A DNA stretch of 23,429 nucleotides, taken from assembly GCA_947646735.1 (NCBI GenBank), contig CANTFK010000413.1, forward strand, positions 1-23,429, in the 5' to 3' direction. The position numbers were made by a program, and so were the translations under genes. This document shows, piece by piece, positions 8,388 through 18,869 of the stretch. The notes below the pieces were generated by a model. The model saw only the letters and a program-made list of their open reading frames with translations, was not told the DNA's origin and made no database searches. Numbering within the stretch: position 1 is the first letter of the stretch; every line of letters begins with the position of its first letter. This DNA comes from Peronospora farinosa. Lineage: Eukaryota; Oomycota; Peronosporomycetes; Peronosporales; Peronosporaceae.

Positions 8388-8735
8388 TTATCTTTCCCTA
8401 TAATATTGTCTCTGCATCTCCTTGAAGTTGGAGATGACCTTTAACTGGTTAATATCGGCCATTATATCAGCCATGGCGCTGACCGATGACCGATGGACGC
8501 GCGCAATGAATGGAGGGCAAGTTGTCAATATACATAGTTGTAGTTTACTATAGTGAAGACAAGGTTATAACAGATTAGTTTTATTAGATAGGTAGCTTAA
8601 CGATATTAAATACAGTTCTCTTTTTCTCTTCATCCTCTTGTTGATAATCTTCCACTGTCACGTGTACGTAATGTTCTGAGGCATTTGTTTTCACTGTAGT
8701 CAGTAAAAGTAGATTATACTCTAAGAGTATAATCG
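8388..8735 (-). repeat. LTR-like and gag-start-like remnant of a copia element
   Basis: On the minus strand the copia RNase H fragment stops near 8736. A perfect 10-bp-arm hairpin (8712-8734), an AT-rich stretch with AATAAAA near 8578-8590, and a possible LTR end TTGACA near 8523 follow. Then comes GGTCAGCGCCATGG, which could be a decayed primer-binding site of the TGGTATCAGAGCCATGG type, overlapping an ATG at 8474. From there a 28-codon frame (MADIMADINQLKVISNFKEM...) runs to a stop at 8388-8390, beside the inverted-repeat element. Together this reads as LTR, primer site and gag start, but each part is weak. Confidence 0.35.
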
Positions 8736-8994
8736 GAGGTGCCCCATTACAGACACTGCAAACGCAATATTCGGTCTTATTCCAGTTGCCATTACAGAAG
8801 TGATCCCACTAAAGATCTATACGGACAATTCTCCATTTTTTGGTCCTTTTTATCACATTTGACCTGCCACACTCGGATTGTGTACCGGATTTAAATTATC
8901 TTAGTGAAATTTCTTAACTACTCTGGCGATAATGCGCTTAGGCTGATCTTGAGCTATTCTATACTCATTGCGTATCCAACATATTTGGCGAATA
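8736..8994 (-). pseudogene. Copia RT tail and RNase H fragment (third part of the nested copia element)
   Basis: Minus-strand readings show MENCPYRSLVGSLL (8836-8795) and, after a 1-2 nt frameshift, MATGIRPNIAFAVSVMGHL (8792-8736). This is the conserved copia motif of type YRSLVGSLMYLATGTRPDIAFAVS that opens the RNase H part. Upstream, IIARVVKKF (near 8945-8915) fits the RT tail. The sequence continues the copia RT that is cut at 15967, so the element at 8995-15966 sits between these two halves. The remainder of RNase H is missing on the left. Confidence 0.7.
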
Positions 8995-9641
8995 TGTAGC
9001 ATGGCTACACAGCTCTTAAGGTCACAGAAAGATTGTAAAGGTTAAAAGCCTTTTACTTTAAATAAAAGGAAATAAAGCTATGGCTAAAATTCTCTTATTT
9101 TTATGAAGCTAATCAAACAACTTAATATTCTACCCCATTGTAAGGAACTTGGGATGGACTTCTAGTCAACAAGCAATAAGCTTAAGGGTTCAGAGAGCCA
9201 AAGCAAAGAGTGCAAGAACAATCTAGGAGCTTAAAGGCTCAGAGAACCAACGCACGAAGTGAACGAGAGAAGCAATCCAATACCGGCTTTATCTCGACGA
9301 CTTACAATGAGAACTGATTTCATCTATGCATCAAGATCTTTAGGAATAAATCTACCCTAAGTACCCTACACTAGATTTAATCTCTATAATAGTAAACATA
9401 GTAGTAATGATACTATGCAGGCTTCTTTATTAGATGATATGTCATTCAAATATCTGTGTATGGTGTACATAGTACGGCAAAATATCGGTTATCAAGTCCT
9501 AACCGATATGTACGGTATTACCGATACCGTAATTCAGTGCCCACAGGTATACCTCCTAAAAGGAAAGTATAAGAAACACAATGTATATAGTAACGTATAG
9601 TTAGCGTTTTATTTATCCAACCGTCTTGTAGACCCGTAACA
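8995..9641 (-). repeat. 3' LTR of element 2
   Basis: Its core 9043-9620 is identical to 15368-15945 except at one position (T9123 against C15448), while the outer 48 and 21 bases are clearly diverged. Inside are an imperfect internal duplication (about 9178-9225 and 9228-9280, both starting AGCTTAA) and two perfect 8-bp-arm hairpins, ATCGGTTA/TAACCGAT and TACGGTAT/ATACCGTA, within 9483-9531. Confidence 0.85.
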
Positions 9642-9651
9642 CCCTTCCCCT
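9642..9651 (-). other. Polypurine tract of element 2
   Basis: On the minus strand AGGGGAAGGG lies directly before the LTR start TGTTACGGG. This is the plus-strand priming site expected next to the 3' LTR, and it fixes the element's orientation. Confidence 0.65.
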
Positions 9652-10764
9652 AAACTGACGTTTCCATAGAATGTCATCCGACCCATTTCCTATTTGAGGT
9701 AGTTCTTTCGCGGGTGTTAGGACCTCACGGTTGTTCACGGCACACGTGAAGATTCCTGGTATTGAGTCAAGGACTCTTTAAAATCTTCTTAGAGTAAATC
9801 TCGATGAAGCAGTGATTAAAAACATGACACTATCTTCATGGGACCCATCAGGTCCTTACCAATCACACATGGGTGTGAAAATGACACGAGCTGTGGTGAA
9901 GTGTTGTTTTTGTGATGTGGAGGTCCCAGAATCCAGTTGGATGCGGAGTATAGGCCGTGGGTCAGGGACAGAGGACCAGAGAGACAGGGGCCTCGAAGGG
10001 GAGCGACCGTTGGTGGAGGACAATCCGCAGGACCCCACCACAGAGCCAAGCACCAATTCCGTTCCCTGAACGTGGTGCTGTGGATGCGATAAAGTGTTTC
10101 GCGATCCGCTTGACGTATCGTCAACGGCAACAGTTACCAATCAGCTCTATGAGAAACAACAAGGAGCCGATAACCACAAGGAAGTCGCAAAGCGCCGGTC
10201 GAAGAATATGACTAGGCTTTACGGTTACCGGCAGTATATGTTCAAGCCACTCTCTGTGGAAGAGCACCTATAGAAAGTATCCAGTCAGCCCCTATCAGGC
10301 TTGGCCATTGGGCCTAAGACCACTTCGCCTAAGGATGGCGCTTCGCAAACGGCTCTTCGAAGGCGATATTTGGAGCCTCACACCACCACGCAGAGCCAAT
10401 ACGTGGTGCACCAGTCCTCCCATAAAGAGTGTTTTAACCCTTTTTTCGCGAGAGAGACCGAGGAGAAAGAGAATATGACCTTAAGCCGCTCGGCGCAGTA
10501 TGCGCGACGCTTAAGCAGCGAATGGGATCTACAAGCAAGTTCGAACGTGGCAAAAGTTTGTCTAGAACAAAAGATGCATTATGACTACGCTGAACTATGC
10601 CCCCGAGGCAAGTTGCGGTCACAACGATCGCAATTTACATCTGCTACGCAGCACTCAAATTCTTTGGCTACTCCTGTAATCGCGAATTCACGACAGGCCG
10701 AGGCCGTGAGCTTGCCCGATTTCACCATTACTAGTAAGAACTGCGATTGGTCACGAGGAATTAC
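9652..10764. other. Unassigned 1.1-kb region between the chromodomain and the polypurine tract
   Basis: It lies between the pol stop at 10765-10767 and the 3' LTR. Several overlapping frames exist, the longest on plus at 10301-10849 (182 aa), which partly overlies the chromodomain coding on the other strand. I recognise no domain in any of them. A long 3' non-coding region of the retrotransposon is the simplest reading; an extra decayed gene or another insertion cannot be excluded. Confidence 0.4.
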
Positions 10765-13536
10765 CTACGCGCGGCGTTCAAAAGCGTCAACGGGGTCAGG
10801 GCTATCTTCCCAAAAAGGTACCTCAAAATTTAATGGGTCCCAAGGATGAAAATATTTACTGCACTTCACCTAATACTTGTTTTGATCATGGTGACGGCGC
10901 TACGTGAGAATTTTTAACACATAAAACCAAGGGTTTATTTGCTCAGCGAGCAATGCCGGCGGCGGCCCGTAATATATATATAGATATCGGGAGCTTAAGC
11001 TAAGGTATCACAAGAGGCGAATGGTTTCTGTGAGGTTTTAGATCAGACGCAGGCACGTCTACAGACGTTCGAGCAGCGGCAAAATCGGTTGGAGGGACTA
11101 CTAGATCTCCTAAGTCGAATGCTACGGCATGCGGTAGTACCGACTTCCTCAACGCAAGCGCCTCCACATTCACGTGGCTCGGATTCCAATAAGGCTTATA
11201 TAGATAAACGAAAACACGGTGTGTGTGCCCATTTTACGCGTTTACGCTTGGCCCTTTCTGTCCACGACCGCAAAGGGTCCGATGAAACGTGGGCGCAACT
11301 TCGTCTATAAGAAAGCTGATACTAAATTGTTAGTATAATTTTATCATTAAGTAACACTCTATCTTCGACCTTATAACGCTAAAGACAGCTTCTGCCTCTA
11401 GCATCCGCTTGTTCCTTTTGTTTGTCTTGGCTATCAGCCATTGAGTCACGCACATGTCTGAATACATTGAAACGCGTGGTAAGAAACACGTTAACCTATT
11501 AGAAGGACTGACATCAGCCGATCGGCAGCCTCTCTCCCACCAAGCCCTAAGCCACGGAGTAGAGTATAGCCAGTAGAGGAGTGCATACAATTATTGAGTG
11601 CAAGCTCAACAACAGGGAGCATAGATCTACAACACTGAGGCGTATCAGCACAAACACTGCTTAGTATATCCGCAACAATGCGATCAACGCGTATAGTTTC
11701 ACCATCGGTCTGCGGATGATTTGCTATGGACATGTTCAATCGGGTGCCTAGCACCTGTACAATGGACTCTCAAATCGTACCCGTAACACGTAGATCACGG
11801 TCAGAAACAACTACCACAGGCAAGCCGTGTTGGCGAAGCACAAGATCGATAAAAGCTCCGCTGTATCTTCACCACATCCGATAATTGAGCCATCTTGCTC
11901 AAACGACCAAAAAGACCACAATACCTGTGTTGCCATGCAAATCTTTCGGTAGGCCAAGCACAAATTCCATACAAATGGACTCCTGGGACTCAGTAAGGAC
12001 AGTCAAACTAGGCAAAGGGGCCGCCGAATGGAGCGAGGGTTTCACCCGATGACACATTACACACGTACACACATATGGGCTCACCCATTTATACAGTTTG
12101 GGCCACCATAACTTTGGTATACTGAACCATAGGCTTTTTCACGATCTACATGGCCACCAAAGGATGTATCATGTGCCTTATAGAGGAAACGATGTTTGAG
12201 GCTCTCAATAAATATCGGGCGGATGACCCGCCACATCCTTACAACAGCGCAATAGCCCCTGATCGATCGAATATCGATGGAGGCTCGTCGTAGTCGTGCC
12301 GACAATTTGTTGTCCGAGTATTTATTAACTCTTGACTGCCAAGGGCATGTAGCAAAGACACGCAGTGCTCACCTTTAGCATAAGCAGTATGAATAAAATT
12401 CGTGATCGATGACTAGAATGCCGTAACATGACTCAGCTCATAGTCAGGTCTGCGTGACAACACATCATTTAAAGCGGTTTGCTTGCCAGGCTTGTACTTC
12501 ACCTCGAATTTATATTCGGCAAAGAATGAAAGCCATCGGGCCATTTTAGGCGAGAGATGAGGCGACTGAGTCGCAGTGCGTAAAGACGCATGATTTGTAT
12601 TGATTACACAAGGATTCGAGCCAAGAAGATGAAATCTTAATTTGACTAGAGCATACTTTATTGCAAGTAGCGCTTTGTCATGAACAGGATAGTTCTTCTA
12701 AGCAGCTTTCAGCTGGTGAGATTCGAAGGCGATCATCATTTAGCATCTGTTTGTAACATAGAAGCACCAATAGCAAAAATCCGTCGCATCACGTACGACG
12801 CTAAACGGTCGGCCAGGTGTGGCAAAGCCAAAATAGGAGCATGCAAAAGATTTTTCTTCACAGCTTTGAAAGTGTCCTCGTATGTGCATGCCAACACCAT
12901 TCCACATCCTTTGTTAAAGAGATTAGATAATGGCCGAGCCATATCAGTGTATTTTTCGCTGTACTTATCTGGTGGAAGCTCGTAGCGATTCTGGCGTAAT
13001 TGGCAAGGCCAAGCCCATGCGCAAGTTATCTGAGACTGTGGAACAGGCCAATCTACTATGGTAATGGACAAGGCCAAGCCACATACGCAAGTCCTTCTGA
13101 GAATGTGAAACAGGCCAATCGACTACGGCTTTGACCTTAGCGGGATCCGCTCTTTTTCCTCGCTTCCCAATGAAGCACCCTAAAACGTGAAGATCTTCGA
13201 TGCCGAAAATGCATTTAGATGCATTAGCAAATAGCTTGTTAGTGCGCATGCACTCGAGCACAGCTCGTAAATGAACAATATGGTTCTCAATAATCTACCG
13301 CCCATGTTCAGCTCGCCTATGGACAAAAATGTCGTTGAAGTACGTCTGTGCATAATTTTGATGGGGTCGAAACGATTGCGTCACCAATCGATTGAAGGTA
13401 ACCGGAAAATTCGACAATCCCTAGGTCATCACCGACCACTCCCAGAGCATACCGCTCAAAGTACTAATCGCTGAAAGTAAAATATTACTTGCTCGCATGA
13501 GCAGTTACTAGTACCCATCGACTAAGTCGATTGCAT
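10765..13536 (-). pseudogene. Element 2 pol: RT (from motif A), RNase H, integrase, chromodomain
   Basis: Read down the minus strand: AIDLVDGY at 13536-13513 (RT motif A), two stops, SGMLWEWSVM, then YFNDIFVH where the catalytic pair is normally YFDD or YVDD (Asp to Asn). RT thumb and connection follow (FANASKCIFG, RADPAKVKAVVDWPV), then the RNase H tail (KPGKQTALNDVLSRRPDYEL near 12510-12440). Integrase shows a zinc-finger half VCTCVMCHRVKP near 12075-12040, HPQTDGETIRVDRIV near 11715-11670 and KLRPRFIGPFAVVDRKGQA near 11296-11240. A Pro-rich linker ending NHSPLVIP (about 11030-11005) leads to a decayed chromodomain: PPPALLAEQINPWFYV, then NFEVPFWEDSPDPVDAF, ending at a stop at 10765-10767. 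The frame changes many times. These motifs match a widespread oomycete chromovirus family. Confidence 0.8.
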
Positions 13537-13544
13537 GGGGATAC

Positions 13545-15010
13545 CTTCTCCTCTAGATCGGGAAAGTCAAAATGGCTATAGCGTCGCTAAGTTCAGATCG
13601 GAGCAGCAGTGAATGTTATTGGCCTTTTCAAAGCTCAGTGGAAGCGGGCTCTAACGTGCGATGTGTCTGTAGATGCAGTTTTTACCATCTAGGATTTGCT
13701 AAAACAGCAGATATCCTGGGTATTCGCACTGCCTTACCAGGTTTATCGCGTGCGATATCGCTTCTTGATCCCCGTCAAGGGAAGAAGGCTTTTCATTGGA
13801 CTATGTCCAGGAGTTAATAACTCTACGTGCTGCTATGCAGATGAACCCTCTGCCGGAGGAGGTCCGAGCTACCATTTTTACGAAGAACTCCGCAATGGGG
13901 TTGCCAAGACGAAAGTCTTTCGTGTTCACCTTTTGACCTTTAAAGAGGCGGTAGACGTGGCGTTAAATGCCGAATAAAACTTTAAGGCGGCTCACTTTGG
14001 TACCCATAAGCACGCTACAAGAGCCGAGCCCATGGACCTAAGTTATGCTGAAAGTGAAGAATCAGATCTTAAGCTGCAAAGCAGCAATGTACGATCCGTA
14101 GATGTTACATATACGAGGGAACAAGGTATGTCCGCCCAAGCTGTCCTTTGCGTGAGCAACTCTCGACCCGACAGAGCCGTAACCCCGTTTCGAGTCGTAA
14201 GTCAAGCGTGGCGGAAGAAAACGTTACTTCCAGTAGGCGCGGGACGTCCTACTGGAAAAGAACAAAGCTCTGTTAAACCACTAGGAGGTAGAGTTGGACA
14301 GACTTGAGCCCCAATTTTTAAGGAAGATTTTTACGAAGCGTGAATCTTAAGCCAAGCTTGTAGGCTGTGTCGGCAATCGTGAATAGTTGTGATAAGCCAT
14401 GTTCAATTCTAATTGACTCAGGGGTGTCGGGTTATTATGTCCGACGCCGTACCCTGGAAGGTGTTCATCGTTATGCTGATGCGCTTGAAACGCAAAGAGA
14501 AGATTATATATCGGTCCGTCTCGCGACTGGTGCTCGTGCCACCGTTACTATAGTTCTGTTGTACTTAGGTGTAAAGTTATTAGACTTCAATAGCATTGAT
14601 AGTGCACGTAGTGGATCCTCTATCTTGAAAAATCTATGGATCCCTACTATCATTTAATTAAGGAATTTCAGGACGTGGTGTATCATGATCTACCATCTGT
14701 TATACCTCCTAATTGAGGTGTACGTCATGAAGGTGACCTGGTTACTGTAATCAAATACTGCATAACACGGCAGTGGCCTTTACCCAAAGAATAGTGTGAC
14801 GTCATTGATAAGTTTTTGTGCAAACACGCGGTGGGTAACGGTGCGTGAGAGTAAATCCGTGCAATCGACACCTACTTTATGTGAGGTTTCAGTGGAGTAT
14901 TATAATAGGCTCAATAAAGCCACTATTGTTAAACAGACGACAATTCCTCGAAAAGATGCTTTTTAAAACAATATGGTTGGTTGTCTTCTTACCTTCGAAT
15001 ATTTTACGCT
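13545..15010 (+). pseudogene. Element 2 gag C-part, protease and RT N-part, inverted to the plus strand
   Basis: On the plus strand, opposite to the rest of element 2, the order is: Gag C-half (QVYRVRYRFL near 13735, DYVQELITLRAAMQMNPLPE near 13798-13860, VFRVHLLTFKEAVDVALNAE at 13915-13974, EPMDLSYAE near 14027-14053); aspartic protease (ILIDSGVSGYYVRRRTLEGV near 14408-14467, with active-site Asp-Ser-Gly, then VRLATGARATV); RT N-part (EFQDVVYHDLPSVIPPN near 14664, KYCITRQWPLPKE, IPRKDAF.NNMVGC near 14943-14983). Similarity stops just before RT motif A, precisely where the minus-strand pol at 13536 begins. The frame is broken by several stops and frameshifts. The limits given are approximate breakpoints. 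Confidence 0.75.
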
Positions 15011-15044
15011 TTATACAAGTGGTCGAGCCTTCGGCTTTTCATCG

Positions 15045-15259
15045 ACTACCGAAGAGTGACGCGTAGACAAATCAGACGCAACATGGTCATCAACTTGGCC
15101 GATTAGCGTTTCCTCGTAACGCACTTAGACCTCAAGACGTGCATTAAGCGCTTCCGGACCTGGGGCCATCATATGGTCCCTTTTATCGGACTCAAATAAC
15201 GCTAAAAATTTATCAAGCGCAAGGCGTTGCACCTTGAAGAGTTGATTACTACTCGCCAT
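15045..15259 (-). pseudogene. Element 2 Gag N-terminus in original orientation
   Basis: From the ATG at 15259 (MASSNQLFKVQRLALDKFLA) the minus strand encodes a helical Gag-like N-terminus, ending GPEALNARLEV with a stop at 15125-15127, after which coding character continues in the same frame (VRYEETLIGQVDDHVASDLS). It lies 62 bp inside the right LTR, with a primer-site-like TTGGTAGCAC between, so this LTR is the 5' one. The rest of Gag is on the opposite strand in the inverted block. Confidence 0.6.
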
Positions 15260-15320
15260 TCCCACAATAAGTAATGAAATTTTAAACCTCAGGTGTGGGA
15301 GAACTACAAGTGCTACCAAT

Positions 15321-15966
15321 TGTAGCGGAGGTACACATCTATATAGTCAGAGAAAGATGGAAAAGGCTAAAAGCCTTTTACTTTAAATAAAAGGAAATAA
15401 AGCTATGGCTAAAATTCTCTTATTTTTATGAAGCTAATCAAACAACTCAATATTCTACCCCATTGTAAGGAACTTGGGATGGACTTCTAGTCAACAAGCA
15501 ATAAGCTTAAGGGTTCAGAGAGCCAAAGCAAAGAGTGCAAGAACAATCTAGGAGCTTAAAGGCTCAGAGAACCAACGCACGAAGTGAACGAGAGAAGCAA
15601 TCCAATACCGGCTTTATCTCGACGACTTACAATGAGAACTGATTTCATCTATGCATCAAGATCTTTAGGAATAAATCTACCCTAAGTACCCTACACTAGA
15701 TTTAATCTCTATAATAGTAAACATAGTAGTAATGATACTATGCAGGCTTCTTTATTAGATGATATGTCATTCAAATATCTGTGTATGGTGTACATAGTAC
15801 GGCAAAATATCGGTTATCAAGTCCTAACCGATATGTACGGTATTACCGATACCGTAATTCAGTGCCCACAGGTATACCTCCTAAAAGGAAAGTATAAGAA
15901 ACACAATGTATATAGTAACGTATAGTTAGCGTTTTATTTATCCAACTGTCGTGTAGACCAGTAGCA
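15321..15966 (-). repeat. 5' LTR of element 2
   Basis: This is the partner of 8995-9641. On the minus strand it runs TGCTACTGG...CCGCTACA. The following base AAATA (15967-15971) matches GAATA before the left LTR at four of five positions. Confidence 0.85.
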
Positions 15967-18614
15967 AAATATGAACGCACCTTTCCCAGTGTTTTCATTC
16001 GATAATGACTCGACACATCATCTGCGACCTTCTGATTCGAGCCACCCGAACACCTCCAATAAGCATGTCGTCGAGATACGAAGTCATGTAAACTCATGAT
16101 AAAATTGTTATTCTGGCGAACAAATACGCACGGATCCGAAACACATGCTGTAACGGGGCTAGAACGTACCGTCACTAGCTTACACGTGCGCTTGAGGAAG
16201 ACTCAAGCCCAAGTATTAGGTATTAAGTAAATTTAACTCTGATTTTTATTTTGGTTTTAATTCGTACTAATTACGAAGATTTTAGTCGTAATAAATACGA
16301 CAGTGTTCCCGCCTTTCGGGAACCACACAATTTCAGGTTGATTTATCATTGGTCCATATTGGGGACTTTAGGCCCAATAATAAACAAATAATAAATTACC
16401 ACGCTGTGCCCGCTATTCGGGCCCAGCACCTGCCTACATAAGTAATTGTTTATTTGTGTTAATGCTATATGTGTAATGTAGCCCATTACACATGCCACAA
16501 AACCCATGCTCTAGAAAACACTTGAAATCGTCTTAAACCACATTGCAGCAGATTATTTCATTCCGTACAGGCTTTGAGTTAATCTCAAAACTTGCTTTGG
16601 TTGCATGTCAACACGATAACCTAACACTACAAGTCGAGCCTTGGACCGCTCGATTTCACCATATTCATTACGCTTGATGGTGAACACTTATGTGGTCCCG
16701 ATCACCTTTTTACTTGTAGATTTCTCGACGATTGAACATGTCTTCTTCCTATGAAGCGCCTGCAACTGGTTCTTGGTCGCATAACACCACATCTTCCATT
16801 GAGGAGACGTTATTGCATCTTAATATGTCGATGGAATTTCGAGTGCTGCGTTAGCTTGCTCATACTCAATGCGATTTCATCTAGACGCACGCTCCTCTTG
16901 TTCATCGCTGAGTGTTAAATCAATGGCATTAGACATCTTCATCGGGGCCAAAACTTTAGAGCCTTAAGTTGATAGTGACAACGCAAGCGGGGAATCTTGT
17001 CCACCAAACTGAGATTATTGCATTACTATCCATTCATCGAGATTGTTTGTGCCCCTCTTGCGCACAATGTCCTGATTCGTATCCACATCCAGATCGAGGG
17101 GATCCATGTAAACATCATCAATATTCGAAAACAAGAACAGATGCATGCATACAATCTTGGCACGGGTTCAAAGACTCAAATTTACTAGGAGGTAAAACTA
17201 TATGATCGTTGCCAGTCTGGTCCAACACTAACGGTTCTACTGCACTAAAGTCAAAGAAACCTTTAATTGCATTATGGCTGCATCGTCATCATTGTCATGA
17301 TGCATAAGCTGTGACAGGTATGTCATAACGTGCACATACTTGGACTTTGGTATTTCTTCGAAAGTCACCGATTAGCGCGTAATCACCAATTTTTAAAATT
17401 ATAATTCCATACGCGGCATCCCTTCACTTTATGTGAGTATCCCTTGCGACTTGCTCTCCATTGGACCCATTACGTCGCTGTGAACAACTTGAAGCAGTAA
17501 TGTAGTTCTCACTTCGCTGTAACTTGACTTCGGAAACGGATTGACTGACGACTTTCCAGTCACACATCCTTCACATTTCTCGTATTAATCATCATCAACA
17601 GCAGACAAATTGTGCATCTTGAAATTTTCCTACACACTTGTCCTTGTCGATGTTTTTCATTGCCTTCATAGGAAGATGTTCTAATCGCGCATGCGATACA
17701 CTTGGATTCACAGGTTTGGCTCCACCGCCAAACTATTCACTTGTGTTTACTGATTTCAATGTATCACATTCCAACACGAACAACTTTTTTCGTTTGGGTC
17801 ACCTTCATCTCCACTTCTTGGCCATTCCTGATCTCATATGTTATGTCTATAGATGTTACGTGTAATCCTTTTGCGTACAATGCGGGAATTGACAGAAGCT
17901 TACGATCCAGTTCCGGGACGTACAACACATATTCGATCTGAATTTGCTTCTTGTTGTTCAGGACGACACGATTTGTCATAACTCCAGCAGCCAGCACTGT
18001 TTTTCAATTATCAATCGAAATGCTACTAGCCCTGTTTAGTGGCCAAATCTGTACAAACTCATCTTGAAATGGACACATATGACTATTTGCATCATCATCG
18101 AGTAGACAGCCCTTAGAGTCATGTTTGCCCGCAGTGAACGCTTGCGCTGAGCTCTTTTTCTTGTCTGAACTTTTCCAGCAATCTTTTCTCTTTTGTCCAC
18201 ATTTTCCGCATAGATTACACGTCCCGGAAAACTTGTTCCTTGTTCTTTCGGCCTAAAACCTTTATATTTGAAGCTTCTTGTAGCTTTCAACGCGATTTCA
18301 CTCTTCTCCTTTCTAGCAATGTCTTCGTATTCACGATGAAGCATCTCCTTGGAATGAAACAGATTAATTCCCCCATATCTCGATAATCTTGACGATCTCA
18401 TCGTATTTATCAGACAAGCTTCCAAGTAGAATCACGAGCTATTTATTCCGCGAACCTTCATCACCGATGACTTACTTGACATGCACAACTCATTAAGCTT
18501 GAAAAAGTGATCCATTACATTTTCTTCCTTCTACATCTTGAACTCGTGCAGCTGTTGACGCATCTGTACCCGATTATGAATTCTTCTTCGAAGGAAAATC
18601 TTCTTAAAATTTCC
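15967..18614 (-). pseudogene. Ty1/copia polyprotein remnant (gag C-part, protease, integrase, RT), interrupted
   Basis: On the minus strand from 18614: Gag (FKKIFLRRRIHNRVQMRQQL, ENVMDHFFKLNELCMSSKSS, ALKATRSFKYKGF), a zinc knuckle CNLCGKCGQKRKDC at 18219-18178 with Gln in place of the usual His, and the protease start LLDDDANSHMCPFQDEFV near 18110-18060, where copia normally has DSGAS. Next come the pre-integrase region VLYVPELDRKLLS (17997-17767 frame) and integrase KCEGCVTGKSSVNPFPKSSY and VVHSDVMGPMESKSQG (17580-17430). RT shows IKRNEYGEIERSKARLVV near 16690-16640 and then jumps to LTQSLYG, so roughly 45 RT residues seem deleted. RT continues past a solo LTR with DPCVFVRQNN and KVADDVSSHYRMKTLGKV until 15967, where element 2 interrupts it. 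Stops and frameshifts are frequent. The copia element is the oldest layer of the block. Confidence 0.8.
16149..16490 (-). repeat. Solo LTR with perfect CATGC target duplication
   Basis: The segment runs TGTAACGGGGC...CCATTACA (342 bp) and is flanked on both sides by CATGC (16144-16148 and 16491-16495). Copia RT coding resumes on either side. The start resembles the LTR of element 1 (1470). No partner LTR or internal region is nearby, so it is a solo LTR left by LTR-LTR recombination. It is composed largely of short hairpins. Confidence 0.85.
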
Positions 18615-18869
18615 TGACATGCCAGTTGGTATGACAGATGATTGATGGACATGCCAGTTGGTATGACAGATGATTGATGGACATGCCAGTTATTATGACA
18701 GATGGTATCTAACATGCCACAGTTGACAGGTTATGACAGCACGTTAGGTTAAGCACGATAGGACTTATGGTTGTTTAATTAATTCATTCTCTTTTCTACC
18801 TACATCTCCAGAAGCCTCTCCAGCAAGCTCTCGGAGCCGATTGCTCCTCTGCCAGCCAAGGGCGTGTCA
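18615..18869 (+). repeat. 5' LTR of element 3
   Basis: Its first 100 bp consist of a 32-bp unit (core ACATGCCAGTTGGTATGACA) present twice exactly and a third time with changes, followed by a degenerate fourth start (AACATGCCACAGTT). The three differences from the 3' LTR are at GTTATTATG/GTTAGTATG, CTAACATG/CTGACATG and GCAAGCTC/GCAAACTC. Confidence 0.92.

Larger units (their letters stand above)
8995..15966 (-). mobile_element. Chromodomain Ty3/gypsy retrotransposon (element 2), decayed, minus strand
   Basis: Direct repeats of about 646 bp (8995-9641 and 15321-15966) begin TGTAGC and end TARCA, giving TG...CA termini. Flanking bases GAATA (8990-8994) and AAATA (15967-15971) are a target duplication with one mismatch. 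Orientation is minus: a polypurine tract AGGGGAAGGG (9651-9642) abuts the left LTR, and a primer-site-like TTGGTAGCAC follows the right LTR, then the gag ATG at 15259. The order on the minus strand is gag N-terminus (15259 to about 15045), a block inverted to plus (about 13545-15010: rest of gag, protease, RT N-part), then RT from motif A, RNase H, integrase and chromodomain (13536-10765). All frames carry many stops and frameshifts, so the element is dead. It sits inside the copia RT. Confidence 0.85.

Noticed and set aside
9415..9600. 61-codon frame with an ATG, also present at 15740-15925
   Set aside because: It is identical in both places only because it lies in the LTR core; it spans the LTR hairpins and shows no protein family features.
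11010..11310. Plus-strand Gag-like coiled coil (QARLQTFEQRQNRLEGLLDL)
   Set aside because: The opposite strand encodes the integrase C-terminal part and linker leading to the chromodomain, continuous with the rest of the pol remnant, so the plus frame is a shadow.
9034..15358. Shorter LTR limits for element 2 starting at TGTAAAGG / TGGAAAAGG
   Set aside because: Similarity continues upstream to TGTAGC in both copies, and the longer limits give the better target duplication.
18615..18710. 32-bp direct repeats as a CRISPR-like array
   Set aside because: The units are contiguous without unique spacers and lie inside LTRs of a eukaryotic retrotransposon.
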